DNA from: Omphalotus guepiniiformis
Taxonomy: Eukaryota > Basidiomycota > Agaricomycetes > Agaricales > Omphalotaceae
DNA length: 64,000 nt
Direction: 5' to 3'
Assembly: GCA_028554645.1 (NCBI GenBank)
Contig: JAQOOI010000042.1
Coordinates: 62,001-126,000 of the forward strand
Numbering within the stretch: the first letter of the stretch is position 1; every line of letters starts with the position of its first letter. Positions 9,371-20,861 of this stretch are shown piece by piece. Made by a program: the position numbers and the translations under genes. The notes beneath the pieces are model-generated. The model did not search any database and was not told where the DNA came from. It worked only from the letters and a program-made list of their open reading frames with translations.

Positions 9371-10857
9371 TAGGCCTCAAGAGAATGGTGTTGCTAAAAG
9401 AGCAAACAGAGTGATGGAGGAAAGGATTGTTGCAATGCTAGAAGAGTCTGGTTTACCAAAGTCATTTTGGGTAGGGTGCCTGGCACTTGTTCATGTGTGG
9501 AATCGTTGCCCTACATCTGCTGTACCAAACTACACTCCCTATGAGGGATGGTACAAGAGGAAACCAAAGGTGGATCATCTGAGGGTCTGGGGTTGTGTTG
9601 CATATGTGCATGTTCAGAAGGATAAGAGGAAACACTTGAGTTCTCATATGGAAAAGTGTATCTTCATTGGGTATCCAGATGGTGTGAAGGGATGGAGGTT
9701 TTGGGATCCTGTCACCAAGAAGGTTGTGATCAGTGAGAGAGCTGACTTTGATGAGAGGTACACTTATAAAGTTGGATCTTCACAACCACCTTCCAAACCT
9801 TCACCTTCCAAACCTTCAACTAATACACCACCAAATGCTTCCTATGTTCCTCTTGATGATGATCCTCATTCTGACTCTGACTCTGAGTCAGATGATCCTG
9901 CACAGATGATCCTGCATTACCTGAACCTGAGTCCTCTACAGAACAAGACAATACTGGCCCTGAGCAGAATAATGGACCTGCTGATGACAATAATAGTTCT
10001 GAAGAGGAGGAACAGATTGAACCACCTGAGGATGTCCTTGTAGATAATAGACCAATTGCTTTCCGTAGGTCTGAGCGGAAGAGACAGGCTCCTGGTGAAT
10101 GGTGGAAAGTGAACCTCCCTGCTCCCAAGCGAAACAAGGGTGCAGATGTGCCAGATGATGATGATAATATGGAGGAAGCCCACATCATGACTGACAATGG
10201 TCCAGAGCCATTGACATTTAAGCAGGCTATGGAAGGACCTAATGCCAGACAATGGCAGGAGGCCATGATGGAGGAGATGAATGCACACCTCACCAATGGC
10301 ACTTGGGATGTTGTGGAACTTCCACCAGATAAGAGAGCAATTGGATCTAAATGGGTATTCAAGATAAAACACAAGGCTGATATATCCATTGAAGGGTTCA
10401 AGGCTAGACTTGTTGCCAAAGGATTCAGCCAAAGACCTGGATTTGACTATCTAGAGACATTCTCATCTACTATGAGACAGACTACAATCTGCACTATTCT
10501 TGCTCTGGCTGCCATTGAGGACTTGCATTTGCGCTCTGTGGATATCTCTCATGCATTCATCAATAGTGACATTGATACAGAGATCTTCATGACACAGCCA
10601 GAAGGGTTCAAGGAGCGTGGTCCTAGATTTGTCTGCAGGCTGAACAAGTCCCTGTATGGGTTAAAGCAGTCACCCAGACTTTGGGGTGAGAAGCTTGCAG
10701 GAGTGTTACAATCAATGGGCTTTAGTCGCACCCAATCTGATCCAAACCTATATGTCTATCAGAAAGATGACATTAAGGTTTTTGTACCTGTCTTTGTGGA
10801 TGACATCACTCTTGCTTCCAAGTCAGATGCATCTTTGGACCACTTTGTGGCAGAGCT
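9371..10857 (+). pseudogene. Decayed copia integrase-RT, left arm (3' part)
   Basis: This continues the old copia copy interrupted at 3301, from the end of the integrase core through the linker to the middle of reverse transcriptase (FVDD present). The catalytic integrase glutamate reads Lys (GCTAAAAGAGCA versus GCTGAAAGAGCA). A short duplication in the acidic linker (around 9895-9915) shifts frame, and the sequence breaks off inside RT where the inverted arm begins. Confidence 0.9.
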
Positions 10858-13093
10858 GTAGAGGACTCAGGTTCAGGTAATGCAGGATCATCTGTGCAGG
10901 ATCATCTGACTCAGAGTCAGAGTCAGAATGAGGATCATCATCAAGAGGAACATAGGAAGCATTTGGTGGTGTATTAGTTGAAGGTTTGGAAGGTGAAGGT
11001 TTGGAAGGTGGTTGTGAAGATCCAACTTTATAAGTGTACCTCTCATCAAAGTCAGCTCTCTCACTGATCACAACCTTCTTGGTGACAGGATCCCAAAACC
11101 TCCATCCCTTCACACCATCTGGATACCCAATGAAGATACACTTTTCCATATGAGAACTCAAGTGTTTCCTCTTATCCTTCTGAACATGCACATATGCAAC
11201 ACAACCCCAGACCCTCAGATGATCCACCTTTGGTTTCCTCTTGTACCATCCCTCATAGGGAGTGTAGTTTGGTACAGCAGATGTAGGGCAACGATTCCAC
11301 ACATGAACAAGTGCCAGGCACCCTACCCAAAATGACTTTGGTAAACCAGACTCTTCTAGCATTGCAACAATCCTTTCCTCCATCACTCTGTTTGCTCTTT
11401 CAGCAACACCATTCTCTTGAGGCCTATTTCTGACAGTGTATTGACACTCTATTCCACAGTTGTCCAGAAATGCAATAAACTCCTTTGATATGTACTCTCC
11501 ACCTTTATCACATCTAAAGATTTTGATTTTCTCTCCAGTGGTGTTCTCAGCCCAAGCTTTGTACTTCTTGAATGCATCAAATGCATCACCCTTCTTCTTC
11601 AGAGGAAGTGCTGCACGGAAACACCACTTGTCATCAATGAATGTGATCCAGTATCTGTATCCACTAGGAGAATGCACACCAACATCATGGAGATCAGAAT
11701 GAATAAGGCCCAACACAGTATCAGCTCTGGTGTGTGAGGAATGGAATGGATGTGCATGCATCTTGCCAGCCAGACAAGGTTCACAAACAGGATCTGGCTT
11801 TGCATTAGAGTCTAGTTTCAAGCCCTCTGCCAAATTATCCCTCAACATGCGCAATATATCATCGTGCCCATGATGCCAGAAGCGCCTGTGCCTCAGCTTC
11901 AGATCCAGAGGTAGAGTTGTTGTCAAACAGAGGCTTTCAGACTTATCTATAGTATGTCCATTCAAGTATCCCACATTGTTTGCAGTAACACGCACAGTAA
12001 AAAGAATAGGACCATTTCTATCAAATTCCATTCTATCAGACCAAATATGTACATGAAAGCCTTTATGTTTTGTTGAGTACAGAACAGAAAGAAGATTATT
12101 TTTAAGTGAAGGTACATGCAGTACTCTACTAATGATTGGTCTAAACACAACATTTCCTACACCTTCAGAATATATAATTCTATCATCAGCCAATTTAATA
12201 GGTACTCTATAGGGGGTATAATTCCTAATCCAATGGTGATGTGGTGTCATATAAGAAGTGGCCCCCGTGTCTGTATTCCAATCAAGTATGTCAGAAGATG
12301 AAGTATCATTAGAAGAGAATGTACTTGCACTGCCAGCACTTTCAACAACATCTTCCTCTTTCACTTCAGCCTTATTGGCCTGATATCTCCCATTCCCACT
12401 CTTTCCTTCATTCCTTGCTTTCAAGGTGGGACATTCAGCCTTCCAATGCCCTTCCTTCTTGCAATAATAACAGAACCCCTTCTTCCAATTAGGCTTGATA
12501 TAGCCTTGTGCTTTTGTTCACCTGCTCTGCCTGTCTCTTCAGATTTTGTTCTTCAGCAATGAAGTACTGAAGAATCTTGTCCTTGTCCAATGTGTCCAAT
12601 AGCAGCAAGTTTGAGGTGAGGTTAGATTCTGGGGGCAATGCACGGACCAAGGCCAAAGCCTGCAGCTCTGCATCAAGTTTCTCCAAGGTGTATTCCTTGT
12701 CTCTGAGATTCCTAATGGTGAAGACTGCATTTTCAATCCTTGTCCCCAGATCAACTAAACTCTCATCCTCCTCATTATAGGCATTGAAGCGTGCACCTGG
12801 TGTTCTAGACACATGCACTCTTTCTACAGCTGTCCACATGCCAATAGGATCATCATCAGCAAGATATGACTTGACATGAACCTTCTGATCTTGATCCAGA
12901 GAAAGGTAGATGTCACCAGCAGCTTTACTGGCTTTGATCTCCCAATTGGCCAGAGGTGAGCCTTCAGTAGGCTTTGACTCTGCACCAGAGAATCAATAGC
13001 CCATACACATCAACCAAGCCATCATATCTCCACTCCATTCAGAATAGTTGGAGTTATTGAGGAGTTTAAATTTTGTGTGTCTGAAGAAGACAT
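10858..13093 (-). pseudogene. Decayed copia gag-protease-integrase, inverted right arm
   Basis: Read on the minus strand from 13093, this is the same old copy as the left arm, with the same early TGA, the same gag deletions and the same linker duplication. It lacks the TRIM and nested copia, and so preserves both empty target sites. One uninterrupted stretch (12424-10823) would encode about 530 residues from the knuckle through the integrase and then reads into the opposite arm; it is not a natural protein. The integrase Glu is retained here. Confidence 0.9.
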
Positions 13094-13334
13094 AACTGTG
13101 AAGGAAGAATGAATGTGTTTGTGTGAATGTGTTTCAATAACCCAAGTGATTGTGTCCAGTCAATTAATGAACTGATAACAATGAATGACAGTAAATGCCA
13201 CAAATCCAATAGAGCCACCAATATTTTGTATAGTCAATAGATTGACTTGTAAAGGGTTTTAACTAATGACAATAACTGTCAGAGCCAACAATAGCAATTG
13301 AGCAAGATCAATCAGTTCTGTTCAAGTTTTAAAG

Positions 13335-13350
13335 GCCGGGGCCCATAACC
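13335..13350 (-). promoter_or_regulatory. Copia primer-binding site, right arm
   Basis: The reverse complement reads GGTTATGGGCCCCGGCC, identical to the site after the intact 5' LTR, and abuts the minus-strand LTR at 13351. Confidence 0.8.
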
Positions 13351-13739
13351 TGTTAGAATCCAAGACAATGCACTACCAGTGATACACTGATCAGGCACAA
13401 TGAATAGAGTTCAATTACAGTTCACTGAGATCACTAAAGCATTGTAATAGTAGCTTAATGCACAAGAATTGCTTTCCAAGTGTCTTAGATTTCTCCAGAC
13501 ATGTAAGGATTTACATATTGCTTGGTCCTGTTGTGTCAAGCCATGCATGAGGTGTGAGAATGAGCGTCCACATTTTTGCGCGCTTTAAACACTCCAGAAT
13601 GACCCTACATACATGGTATAACTATCTAACAATAGGTATTAAAGTCATTACTATGATATTATATGTACTTGAGGGACTTTCTAATGATATGTACAGTATT
13701 TGTATAGTATCTACAAGTGTTCTAGCACTGCATTCAACA
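13351..13739 (-). repeat. 5' LTR of the old copia (right arm)
   Basis: This 389-bp LTR in minus orientation runs TGTTAGAATC to CATTCAACA. It carries many substitutions relative to the young LTRs, several of them C-to-T or G-to-A at former CpG sites in the GCGCGC region, as expected of an older insertion. Confidence 0.9.
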
Positions 13740-13883
13740 GATTGAACCAGCAAGATCTAGCACTCATAACTGGTGCTCTAACCAACTGAGCTATCATGCC
13801 GTTGGTAGAGTATGGAGGTTAGTCCATCTCGCTATGAGTGGTGTTAACACTCAATGGTGGGGTTAGCACCAGGTCTTCCAACA
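13740..13883 (-). repeat. TRIM LTR relic
   Basis: This is the right half of a TRIM LTR, starting inside the tRNA-like sequence (GATTGAACCAGC) and ending CCAACA with a ten-base internal deletion. The old copia appears to have inserted into this TRIM, so TRIM activity both predates and postdates the copia. Confidence 0.8.
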
Positions 13884-13975
13884 ATTGGTTCACCTGGTCT
13901 ACTTTCATGCAATCTTTCTTGGAGTCTAATAACTTGTTTTTTGCTGTTTTGGAAGTGTAGAAAAAACAAATCACT

Positions 13976-14342
13976 ACCACCACTCCTAGTGCCACTGGTA
14001 GTACTACTATCACTTCCACTAACCTCGAATATCAAGACTGGAAGAATGCTGATACCCAATGCATCAGCTATATCAAAATGAAATTACCTATCAAATATCA
14101 TTCTCATGTTGGCCAAAATTCTAAAGAAACCTGGGCTGCTCTCAAAGTGGCTTTTGATACCCCCACCAATATGACTCTGTTTGTTGAATTTGGAGCTGTC
14201 AAAGACGTCAAAATCTGCGACTCCCACAATATTCTAAAGAGTCTTGATTGCTTCACCACCATGTGTGAACGTCTCAAGAATCATAAGAAAGTCGAATTCA
14301 ATGAAACTTTACAGGTCATGACATTTCTCACTGCTTTATCGT
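13976..14342 (+). pseudogene. Fragment of another copia gag (UBN2-like)
   Basis: An open stretch of about 120 codons resembles copia UBN2 gag: a Y-Q-D-W-K-N-A-D segment, a Y-I-K-M-K-L segment and T-W-A-A-L-K. It differs from the copia described above, has no clear start and is cut by a gypsy LTR at 14343. Confidence 0.55.
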
Positions 14343-15710
14343 TGATGAGAATGAAACGGGGAAATGAACTGCTAAAGGGCTAATGAACAAAAACCCAAAA
14401 ACAACCAAAACAACCAAATCACTCAAAAGGTGCAAGTCTGAGGGGGTGTTGTCAAAGATTCTGCACAACCAAACTTATTTCTTTATTAGAACTTTATATC
14501 TTTATCACAAGAACTTTATAGTTGAGCTTTTAAAATGCACTAAGGCAAAAGTAGCATAAGGAGGTTTTGAACAAGACAGGTGTTCACTGCACAATCACAA
14601 CCAATTGACCACAAGATCAAACAACCAATTCCAATAACACAACCAGTTCAATTCAACCAACAATGATCTTTATACAATATCGCAATAAACACCGGACTAT
14701 AAACAGACCAGGGTAATTTTATTTTTTTGGTAGGATTTCCCTTCACAGGCACAATTCACGTTATAAAGACAATCCCCAGTGACCCTATGACTCTATGGTA
14801 CTCTTCTAGATTTTCTCTCTCCAAGTTACTGCACTTTTATACCTACTGCCAGTCCAAAATAAATAAAAACGGAAATTATAGCTAAACTGTCCTATTTTAT
14901 ATATATACCTATATCTGTGTACGTAGGTTGTAAGTATCTGTGTCAAGTATGTCCATTATTACTTGATATATATCTATTTTATGAGGCAAACCTCAAAAAT
15001 GCATTTTAATTCCATTATTTTTATTGTGAGCAATATTCAGCCCCTTGATTTCATTTTTACGGATTTCCTTGACATTTCTCAGGCATCCGGGTTCCATAGG
15101 ATTAATCACCTGATAGAAATTATACCCCTCAAAGTATCACATTGTTTTGTCCAAGGAGCTCCTTCAATTCAGTAGTATTCTGAGAAATTTTACTGATCAA
15201 GTTTTTATACCTCCTAACCGGTTTCTTGGCAAGCAATTTTCACCAGACAAATCATTGAAGCAATTTTCCTCAATCAACTTTTGTTCCTGGCAATTAATTA
15301 AGGAGTAAATACCCCAGAACTATTCTAGATTCATTATTTTGACTTTATTTCGTGTTCCAGCCATTTTTAGTTTCCACCGGGTTTTTAATCTTTATTGACT
15401 GAAGGAAAATATTCCCCTAATAATTATATATTGCAATTGATGTTGTGATGTCAGAGTTCTCGTTACGAGATTGGGTGAGTCTGATTCAACAGTGAATTAA
15501 ACAATTCTCTACATAACAACTATACTGACTAGCCTAGAACCTTGATACACATGCTGTACCATAGGTAATAGAACATGCTTTATTACTCAAATCACAACAC
15601 ATTTTGATTGACAAGGCAGGCACCTTTCAACCCTCTATATTTCTTATTGCAAATGCCTAAAATGATTAATCACCTGGCTTTTAATGCAGGTGCCAAAAAT
15701 CGGCACATCA
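14343..15710 (-). repeat. Gypsy-A family LTR, minus orientation
   Basis: This 1368-bp LTR runs TGATGAG to CATCA and is the reverse complement of the Gypsy-A LTRs at 18959 and 47702. A polypurine tract follows at 15711 (minus strand), so it is the 3' LTR of a minus-oriented Gypsy-A copy whose remainder is truncated at 17140. The four flanking bases are TCGT. Confidence 0.9.
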
Positions 15711-15721
15711 TCTCCCCCAAA
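15711..15721 (-). promoter_or_regulatory. Polypurine tract of the reverse Gypsy-A copy
   Basis: The reverse complement reads TTTGGGGGAGA, the same tract as before the LTRs at 43689 and 47702. Confidence 0.8.
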
Positions 15722-16275
15722 CTAAAAATCTTGATGTCCGCAGTCAATTCTTCAGCCAATCTACTGACTTTATTTTATAGTACAGCAGTTGTTAAAAGTT
15801 CAATAAAATTTTTCTCCAACATTATTCACCCAGTCAATATTCCATTATTCAAACACTGGATCGAAAGCTGCTATGGCACAATCACGTGACTTTTTGCTGA
15901 ACTGCCAGAACTGAATACAAACAGCTTTGGCCTCACAAACTTAGAAGTGTGTTTTCCTAACTTGTGCATTTTAAAGTTTTTCTGGAATATTAGCCCTCAA
16001 CACGAGCTGATTTCCATCATAGGTGAGTCATTATTACCTTATAGGTTGTTATTTCTTTTATTCACATCTTTTTTCATTTCACGCTTGTCACTTTATTATA
16101 TATGGGTTCAACTTCGCTTTTTCTTTCTTTGTATGATTTCTATTTCTCCGACTCTCAGAATCTACAGGACAAGCTGGGACTTCGTTCTATCCCTCCTGAT
16201 CTTCATTCTACTACTTTTAATCATTCTATTCTTCTTCTTTGTTGGCTGCATTCTCTCCCTTCTTTGTTTGCTCCA

Positions 16276-17140
16276 ATGGCTCCCAAACAACCAACAGACA
16301 ACAAACGTGGTGGCAAAAAGACGGCATCCACAGTCGAAGTAGTGAGTTCTCAAAAACGTATTGCTAAAAATTCTGTTCCTTCTTTTGAACTGATCTCTCT
16401 TCCTCTCGTTTGGCACTATATGTTACAAAAGGCGTTAACTAAAATTCAGACCCAACTTTCTGAAATTTACATTGCCAACTTCAAATTTCTGGGCTACGAG
16501 AATGATTATCCTAGTGCCCGTGTTCTGGAAGCTTTAACATACGCATACCTCGACTGGGTAAGCCAGTTTCTTCTTTTTCTCTTTTTCTTTATATTAATAT
16601 CTTTATTTCTTTAACTTTCTAGTCTCATTTCTTCGACGATTGGGCTAATGAGACAGATTTGTCTTATTACACACGTTGTTTTTGGTGGTCTATCTCTTGC
16701 CTTGCTTGGCTGCTTCGCAATAAGGAGTGTAAAGAATACAAGGACTTTGAATTCCTTGTCATCCCAAAAGCAACTGCTAAATGACTCCGCCAACTGAAAC
16801 TTTCAGTAGGCCTATTGTTACATTTCCGTTTCTAATCTCATTCCCTTTATAGCCTTTTCCTTTTTCTCAGCAGCTTCCTGATGTAGACTCATACGATTTC
16901 AAGAACGAACTATCTTTCAAATTCGATCCCTTGCCTGAGTTCTCCACCCCTCTTGATACTGAAACATCCTCAGCAGCTCCTCCCGTGAAGGTTCTTACTG
17001 AAAATCCCCCGATTGAGAATGCCTACTTGCCTTTTTCCAACGACTCCAACGATTCCGAGCAATTGGACGAGCTTGCTTCTCCTCCTAAGAAGAAGGCAAA
17101 ATGCAACCCTTCCCCTTCTACCTCGAAAATTGTCACACGG
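16276..17140 (+). pseudogene. Antisense gene 2 of the reverse Gypsy-A copy, broken
   Basis: This gene lies antisense to its element. Exon 1 (16276-16557) starts M-A-P-K like the better copy at 47135. Exon 2 begins at 16623 and contains the conserved C-F-W-W-S-I-S block, but hits an in-frame TGA near 16783. Exon 3 (about 16878-17140) has the S-P-P-K-K-K segment and is cut by a solo LTR. The cysteine-rich C-terminal half is missing. Introns are GT-AG. Upstream, 15722-16275 is promoter-like and shows no other gene. Confidence 0.75.
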
Positions 17141-18954
17141 TGTTGCGTCAAAAAGCCTTTCAGCACTGAAATCTATCAGATTGAAGTAAATATGGGATGT
17201 TCAAGCATTGGAAACTGAACATAAAGGACTAGAGTCATCCCAGACTGCTAGTTAAGACATGAAACATACTTGTACTCACAATGCCTAAGTTTAGTAATTG
17301 CTACAGTACTAAATCTGGTGCTAAGCAACTGTGACCAATGGGTTATACAAAGAGATACTAGTTATGCCTCTCCAGATGTGTTGGAATTCCAATGTTCCAT
17401 ACCAGATTGAGTTGGTCAGACCCACCCTCTAATAACTAGAGACTCTACCAAGTGTTGTTGACTGTAATCCAAGGGGTTGATGGATTTTCACTTCAATCAA
17501 ACAACTATCTAAGTCCTTTGGACTGATCAAAAGTTCCAGCTGGTCTTGCTAACTAAGTTGGCACTACAAGATTAAAAGCTGAGAATATGGGCAATCTTGA
17601 AGATTGTATTACCAGAGAAATATTTGTACATTGGGTACTATGAGAACATAATGTTACAAAGATGAAATGCCAATCTGTGTAATAATGGAAGGAGATTCAA
17701 AGTTACATCTGCACAAATGAGTTAGATACTGAAAATGAGTATCTCTCTGGATCTGAGTATCTCTCTGAAATTCAGTAACCCTCTGAACTTGATGAAAGAC
17801 AAAGGCACTCTAATTGGAGGTCTTAGACGGAACTATGGGATAGAATACTGTCCTAGGAGAAGCTGAGAGCTATCCTAAACAAAAAATATAACCTGAGTAC
17901 AAATCTGACCAAAAAGAAATGTATAGAGGTAAAACTTGAAATAAACAGCTACTGTACCTTACTGTGGCTGATAGAAATGATGAAGCATGGTCTAGATGAG
18001 CTCTAGAGCTTCTACACAACTCCTAATGCTGCCCTAGTAGAGGAGAATGTGCCAATTTTGGAGAAACTTATAGGGGACCAGATTTGCAATGCACTGAGGA
18101 GAATGTCAACTGTCATGATACTGGTTGCTATTTACATGTTCTGGACCTTTATGTAGATACCTTGGGTACACCCTAACACACCTAGAACGCGAACAAAGCG
18201 ATATATTTCTGTTTTTATACCAATCTATACCCAAAGTTCCTACATTTTGACTATCTAACTGGAAAATTACCTAGAAAACTACCTAAAAAGAATCCAATCT
18301 CTACTCAATTGATACTTACTTACTTTTGACTCATTTACTGTCCAGATTACTCTTTTAATTTTGAGATATATGTTTGATTTTATGATTTAGTATATATAGC
18401 TTACAGAGTATCTATTTAGATTTTCTTAAGCAAGTACTGCCCAAAGCTACAAGCCAAAGCAGGAAACCCTTCTTAGATGGAATATAGCCTGGCTCTTTAG
18501 AGTTCAGTTTGAGAAATATCCAGTTGTGAAAACTTCTGTAAAGTCCCTTGTGGCAGATAAATTGAAAGAGATACTGAATCTTTGCTGAAACTGCTGTTCT
18601 GTCTGTGCTGAATCTGCCTGCTAAAACTGTCTGTGCTGCATCTGAAACTGTTCCCTGCATTGTCTGACCATTGGATTGAGTTTAACATCGAGATTGATTG
18701 TCCTGAAACCCTCCTGAACCCTGAAAGCCACCCTTACCTTCTGTCTGAATCTTGTGTTTTGAGATACCCTCTACCATTTTTCACCCAGATTGAGATAAAG
18801 ACATCTGTAACTCTGCAGATTCGAAGTTCAATTGTTGCGTCTAACTGTGCAGAATCTCTGACAATGCCAGTCACACCTCACCCTACATCATTTTTGATTT
18901 GAGTTGGATTGTGCTCATTTGAGTAACTTTCTCGTTCATTTCATAGTCACTACA
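17141..18954 (+). repeat. Solo LTR related to Gypsy-B
   Basis: This 1814-bp LTR runs TGTTGCG to CACTACA and aligns along its length with the Gypsy-B LTRs (shared blocks such as TTCAAACATTGGAAACTGAA with changes, and a CTG-rich 3' part) but is clearly diverged. The duplication ACGG flanks it at 17137-17140 and 18955-18958. Gypsy-A later inserted immediately after the right duplication. Confidence 0.85.
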
Positions 18955-18958
18955 ACGG

Positions 18959-20336
18959 TGATGCGCCGATTTTCGGCATCTGCATTAAAAGCCAGGTGAT
19001 TAATCATTTTAGGCATTTGCAGTGAGGTATTAGAGGGTTGAAAGGTGCCCGCCTTGTCAATCAAAATGTGTTGTGATTTGAGTAATAAAGCATGTTCTAT
19101 TACCTACGGTACAACATGTGTATCAAGGTTCTAGGCTAGTCAGTACAGTTGTGATGTAGAGAATTGTTCAATAGCCATCCACTGTTGAATCAGACTCACC
19201 CAATCTCGTAACGAGAACTCTGACATCACAACGTCAATTGCATCATATAACTATTAGGGGAACATCTTCCTCCGGTCAATAAAGAATAAAAACCCGGCGG
19301 AAACTAAAAATGGATGGGACGCGAAATAGAGTCGAAATAATGGATCTAGAATAGTTTTGGGGTATTTACTCCTTAATTAATTGCCAGGAACAAAAGTTGA
19401 TCGAGGAAATTTGCTTCGATTAATTGTCCGGTGAAAATTGCTTGACAAGAAACCGGTTAGGAGGTGTAAAAACTCGATCAGTAAAATTTCTCGGAATACT
19501 ACTGAATTGAAGGAGTTCCTTTAACAAAACAATGTGATACTTTGAGGGGTATAATTTCTATCAGGTGATTAATCCTATGGAACCCGGATGCCCGAGAAAT
19601 GTCAAGGAAATCCGTAAAAATGAAATAAAGGGGCTGAATATTGACTATAATAAAAATAATGGAATTAAAACACATTTTTGAGGTTTTGCCTCATAAAATA
19701 GATCTATACAAGTAATAATGGACATACTTGACACAGATACTTACAACCTACATACACGGATATAGGTATATATATAAAACAGGACAGTTTAGCTATAATT
19801 TCCGTTTTTATTAATTTTGGACTGGCAGTATGTATAAAAGGGCAGTAACCTGGAGAGAGAAAATCCAGGAGAGTACCATAGAGTCACAGGGTCACTGGGG
19901 ATTGTCTTTATAGCGTGAATCGTGCCTGTGAAGGGAAATCCTACCAAAAACATAAAGTTGCCCTGGTCTGTTTATAGTCCGGTGTTTATTGCGATATTGT
20001 ATAAAGATCATTGTTGGTTGAATTGAACTGGTTGTGTTATTGGAATTGGTTGTTTGATCTTGTGGTCAATTGGTTGTGATTGTGCAGTGAACACCTGTCT
20101 TGTTCAAAACCGTCTTGTGCTACTTTTTGCCTTAGTGCATTTTAAAAGCTCAGCTATAAAGTTCTTGTGATAAAGATATAAAGTTCTAATAAAGAAGCCA
20201 TAAGTTTGGTCGTGCGGAACCTTCGACAACGCCCCCCTCAGACTCGCACCTTTCGAGTGACTTGGTTGTTTTGGTTGTTTTTGAGTTTTTGTTCATTAGC
20301 CCTTTAGCAGTTCATTTCCCTGATTCATTCTCATCA
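18959..20336 (+). repeat. Gypsy-A 5' LTR
   Basis: This 1378-bp LTR has ends TGATG and CATCA. It contains a TATA-like box and, near its 3' end, a block GCGGAACCTTCGACAACGC that is also present in Gypsy-B LTRs. Confidence 0.92.
19833..19840 (+). promoter_or_regulatory. TATA-like box in Gypsy-A 5' LTR
   Basis: TATAAAAG lies about 874 bp into the LTR and recurs at the same place in the 3' LTR (48578-48585). It is a plausible core promoter for the element RNA. Confidence 0.55.
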
Positions 20337-20338
20337 TC

Positions 20339-20354
20339 TGGAGCCCACCGCGAG
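20339..20354 (+). promoter_or_regulatory. Gypsy-A primer-binding site
   Basis: TGGAGCCCACCGCGAG begins two bases after the LTR and starts with TGG, complementary to a tRNA CCA end. The same sequence follows the Gypsy-B 5' LTR. I cannot name the tRNA. Confidence 0.75.
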
Positions 20355-20861
20355 GGTCAAAAGTACAAATTGACTTCGTGAGGGACGAATTCGTGGCTTT
20401 CTAACGGAATTTTACCGTTTGAATTACAAGGAGATTTGTGTTGTGCAATAAAGTACTGTTTTGTTCTATACAGTGCTACATAAAGCTTTTGCTTTAATTT
20501 TGGATTGTGAAGTTCACTGGTCAAAATTAGTGGACCTAGCAAACCTAAACCAAAACGTCAGACAAAGAATTCCCAAAGAGCTGGTGAAGAAGTTTTAAAC
20601 TTTCAATCCAGATCTTCTACAAGAGAAAGAAGTGTTACTAGTTCCGCATCTAAGGGCAAAGGGAAATCAGTACCAGAGCCTGAAAGTGTTGATCCAGTAT
20701 TACCTGGTTCTTTTGTTCTGTCATCTGACAATAATCGGGAGTTCATACCCGGTGAATTTGATCGTTTACGTCCGCCTAAATCTACTGTTGGATTTGGAAA
20801 GTCTTATAGACTACCTGCTTCAGCACAAAAATCTAAAAAGAGTTTCAGAGAAGTTACTACT
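20355..20861 (+). other. Gypsy-A leader with an open frame upstream of gag
   Basis: The gag frame is open upstream of its first ATG back to about 20450. The translated segment after TCAAAATTAG (20521-20530) resembles the equivalent Gypsy-B segment (R-Q-T-K/R-N-S-x-R-A-G). There is no in-frame ATG here, so this part would need splicing or a non-AUG start if translated. Confidence 0.45.

Noticed and set aside
10823..12424. A 533-residue minus-strand frame that looks like an intact protein
   Set aside because: It starts inside gag and its last residues read across the palindrome centre into the opposite arm. It is a fused relic of a dead copia, not a gene.
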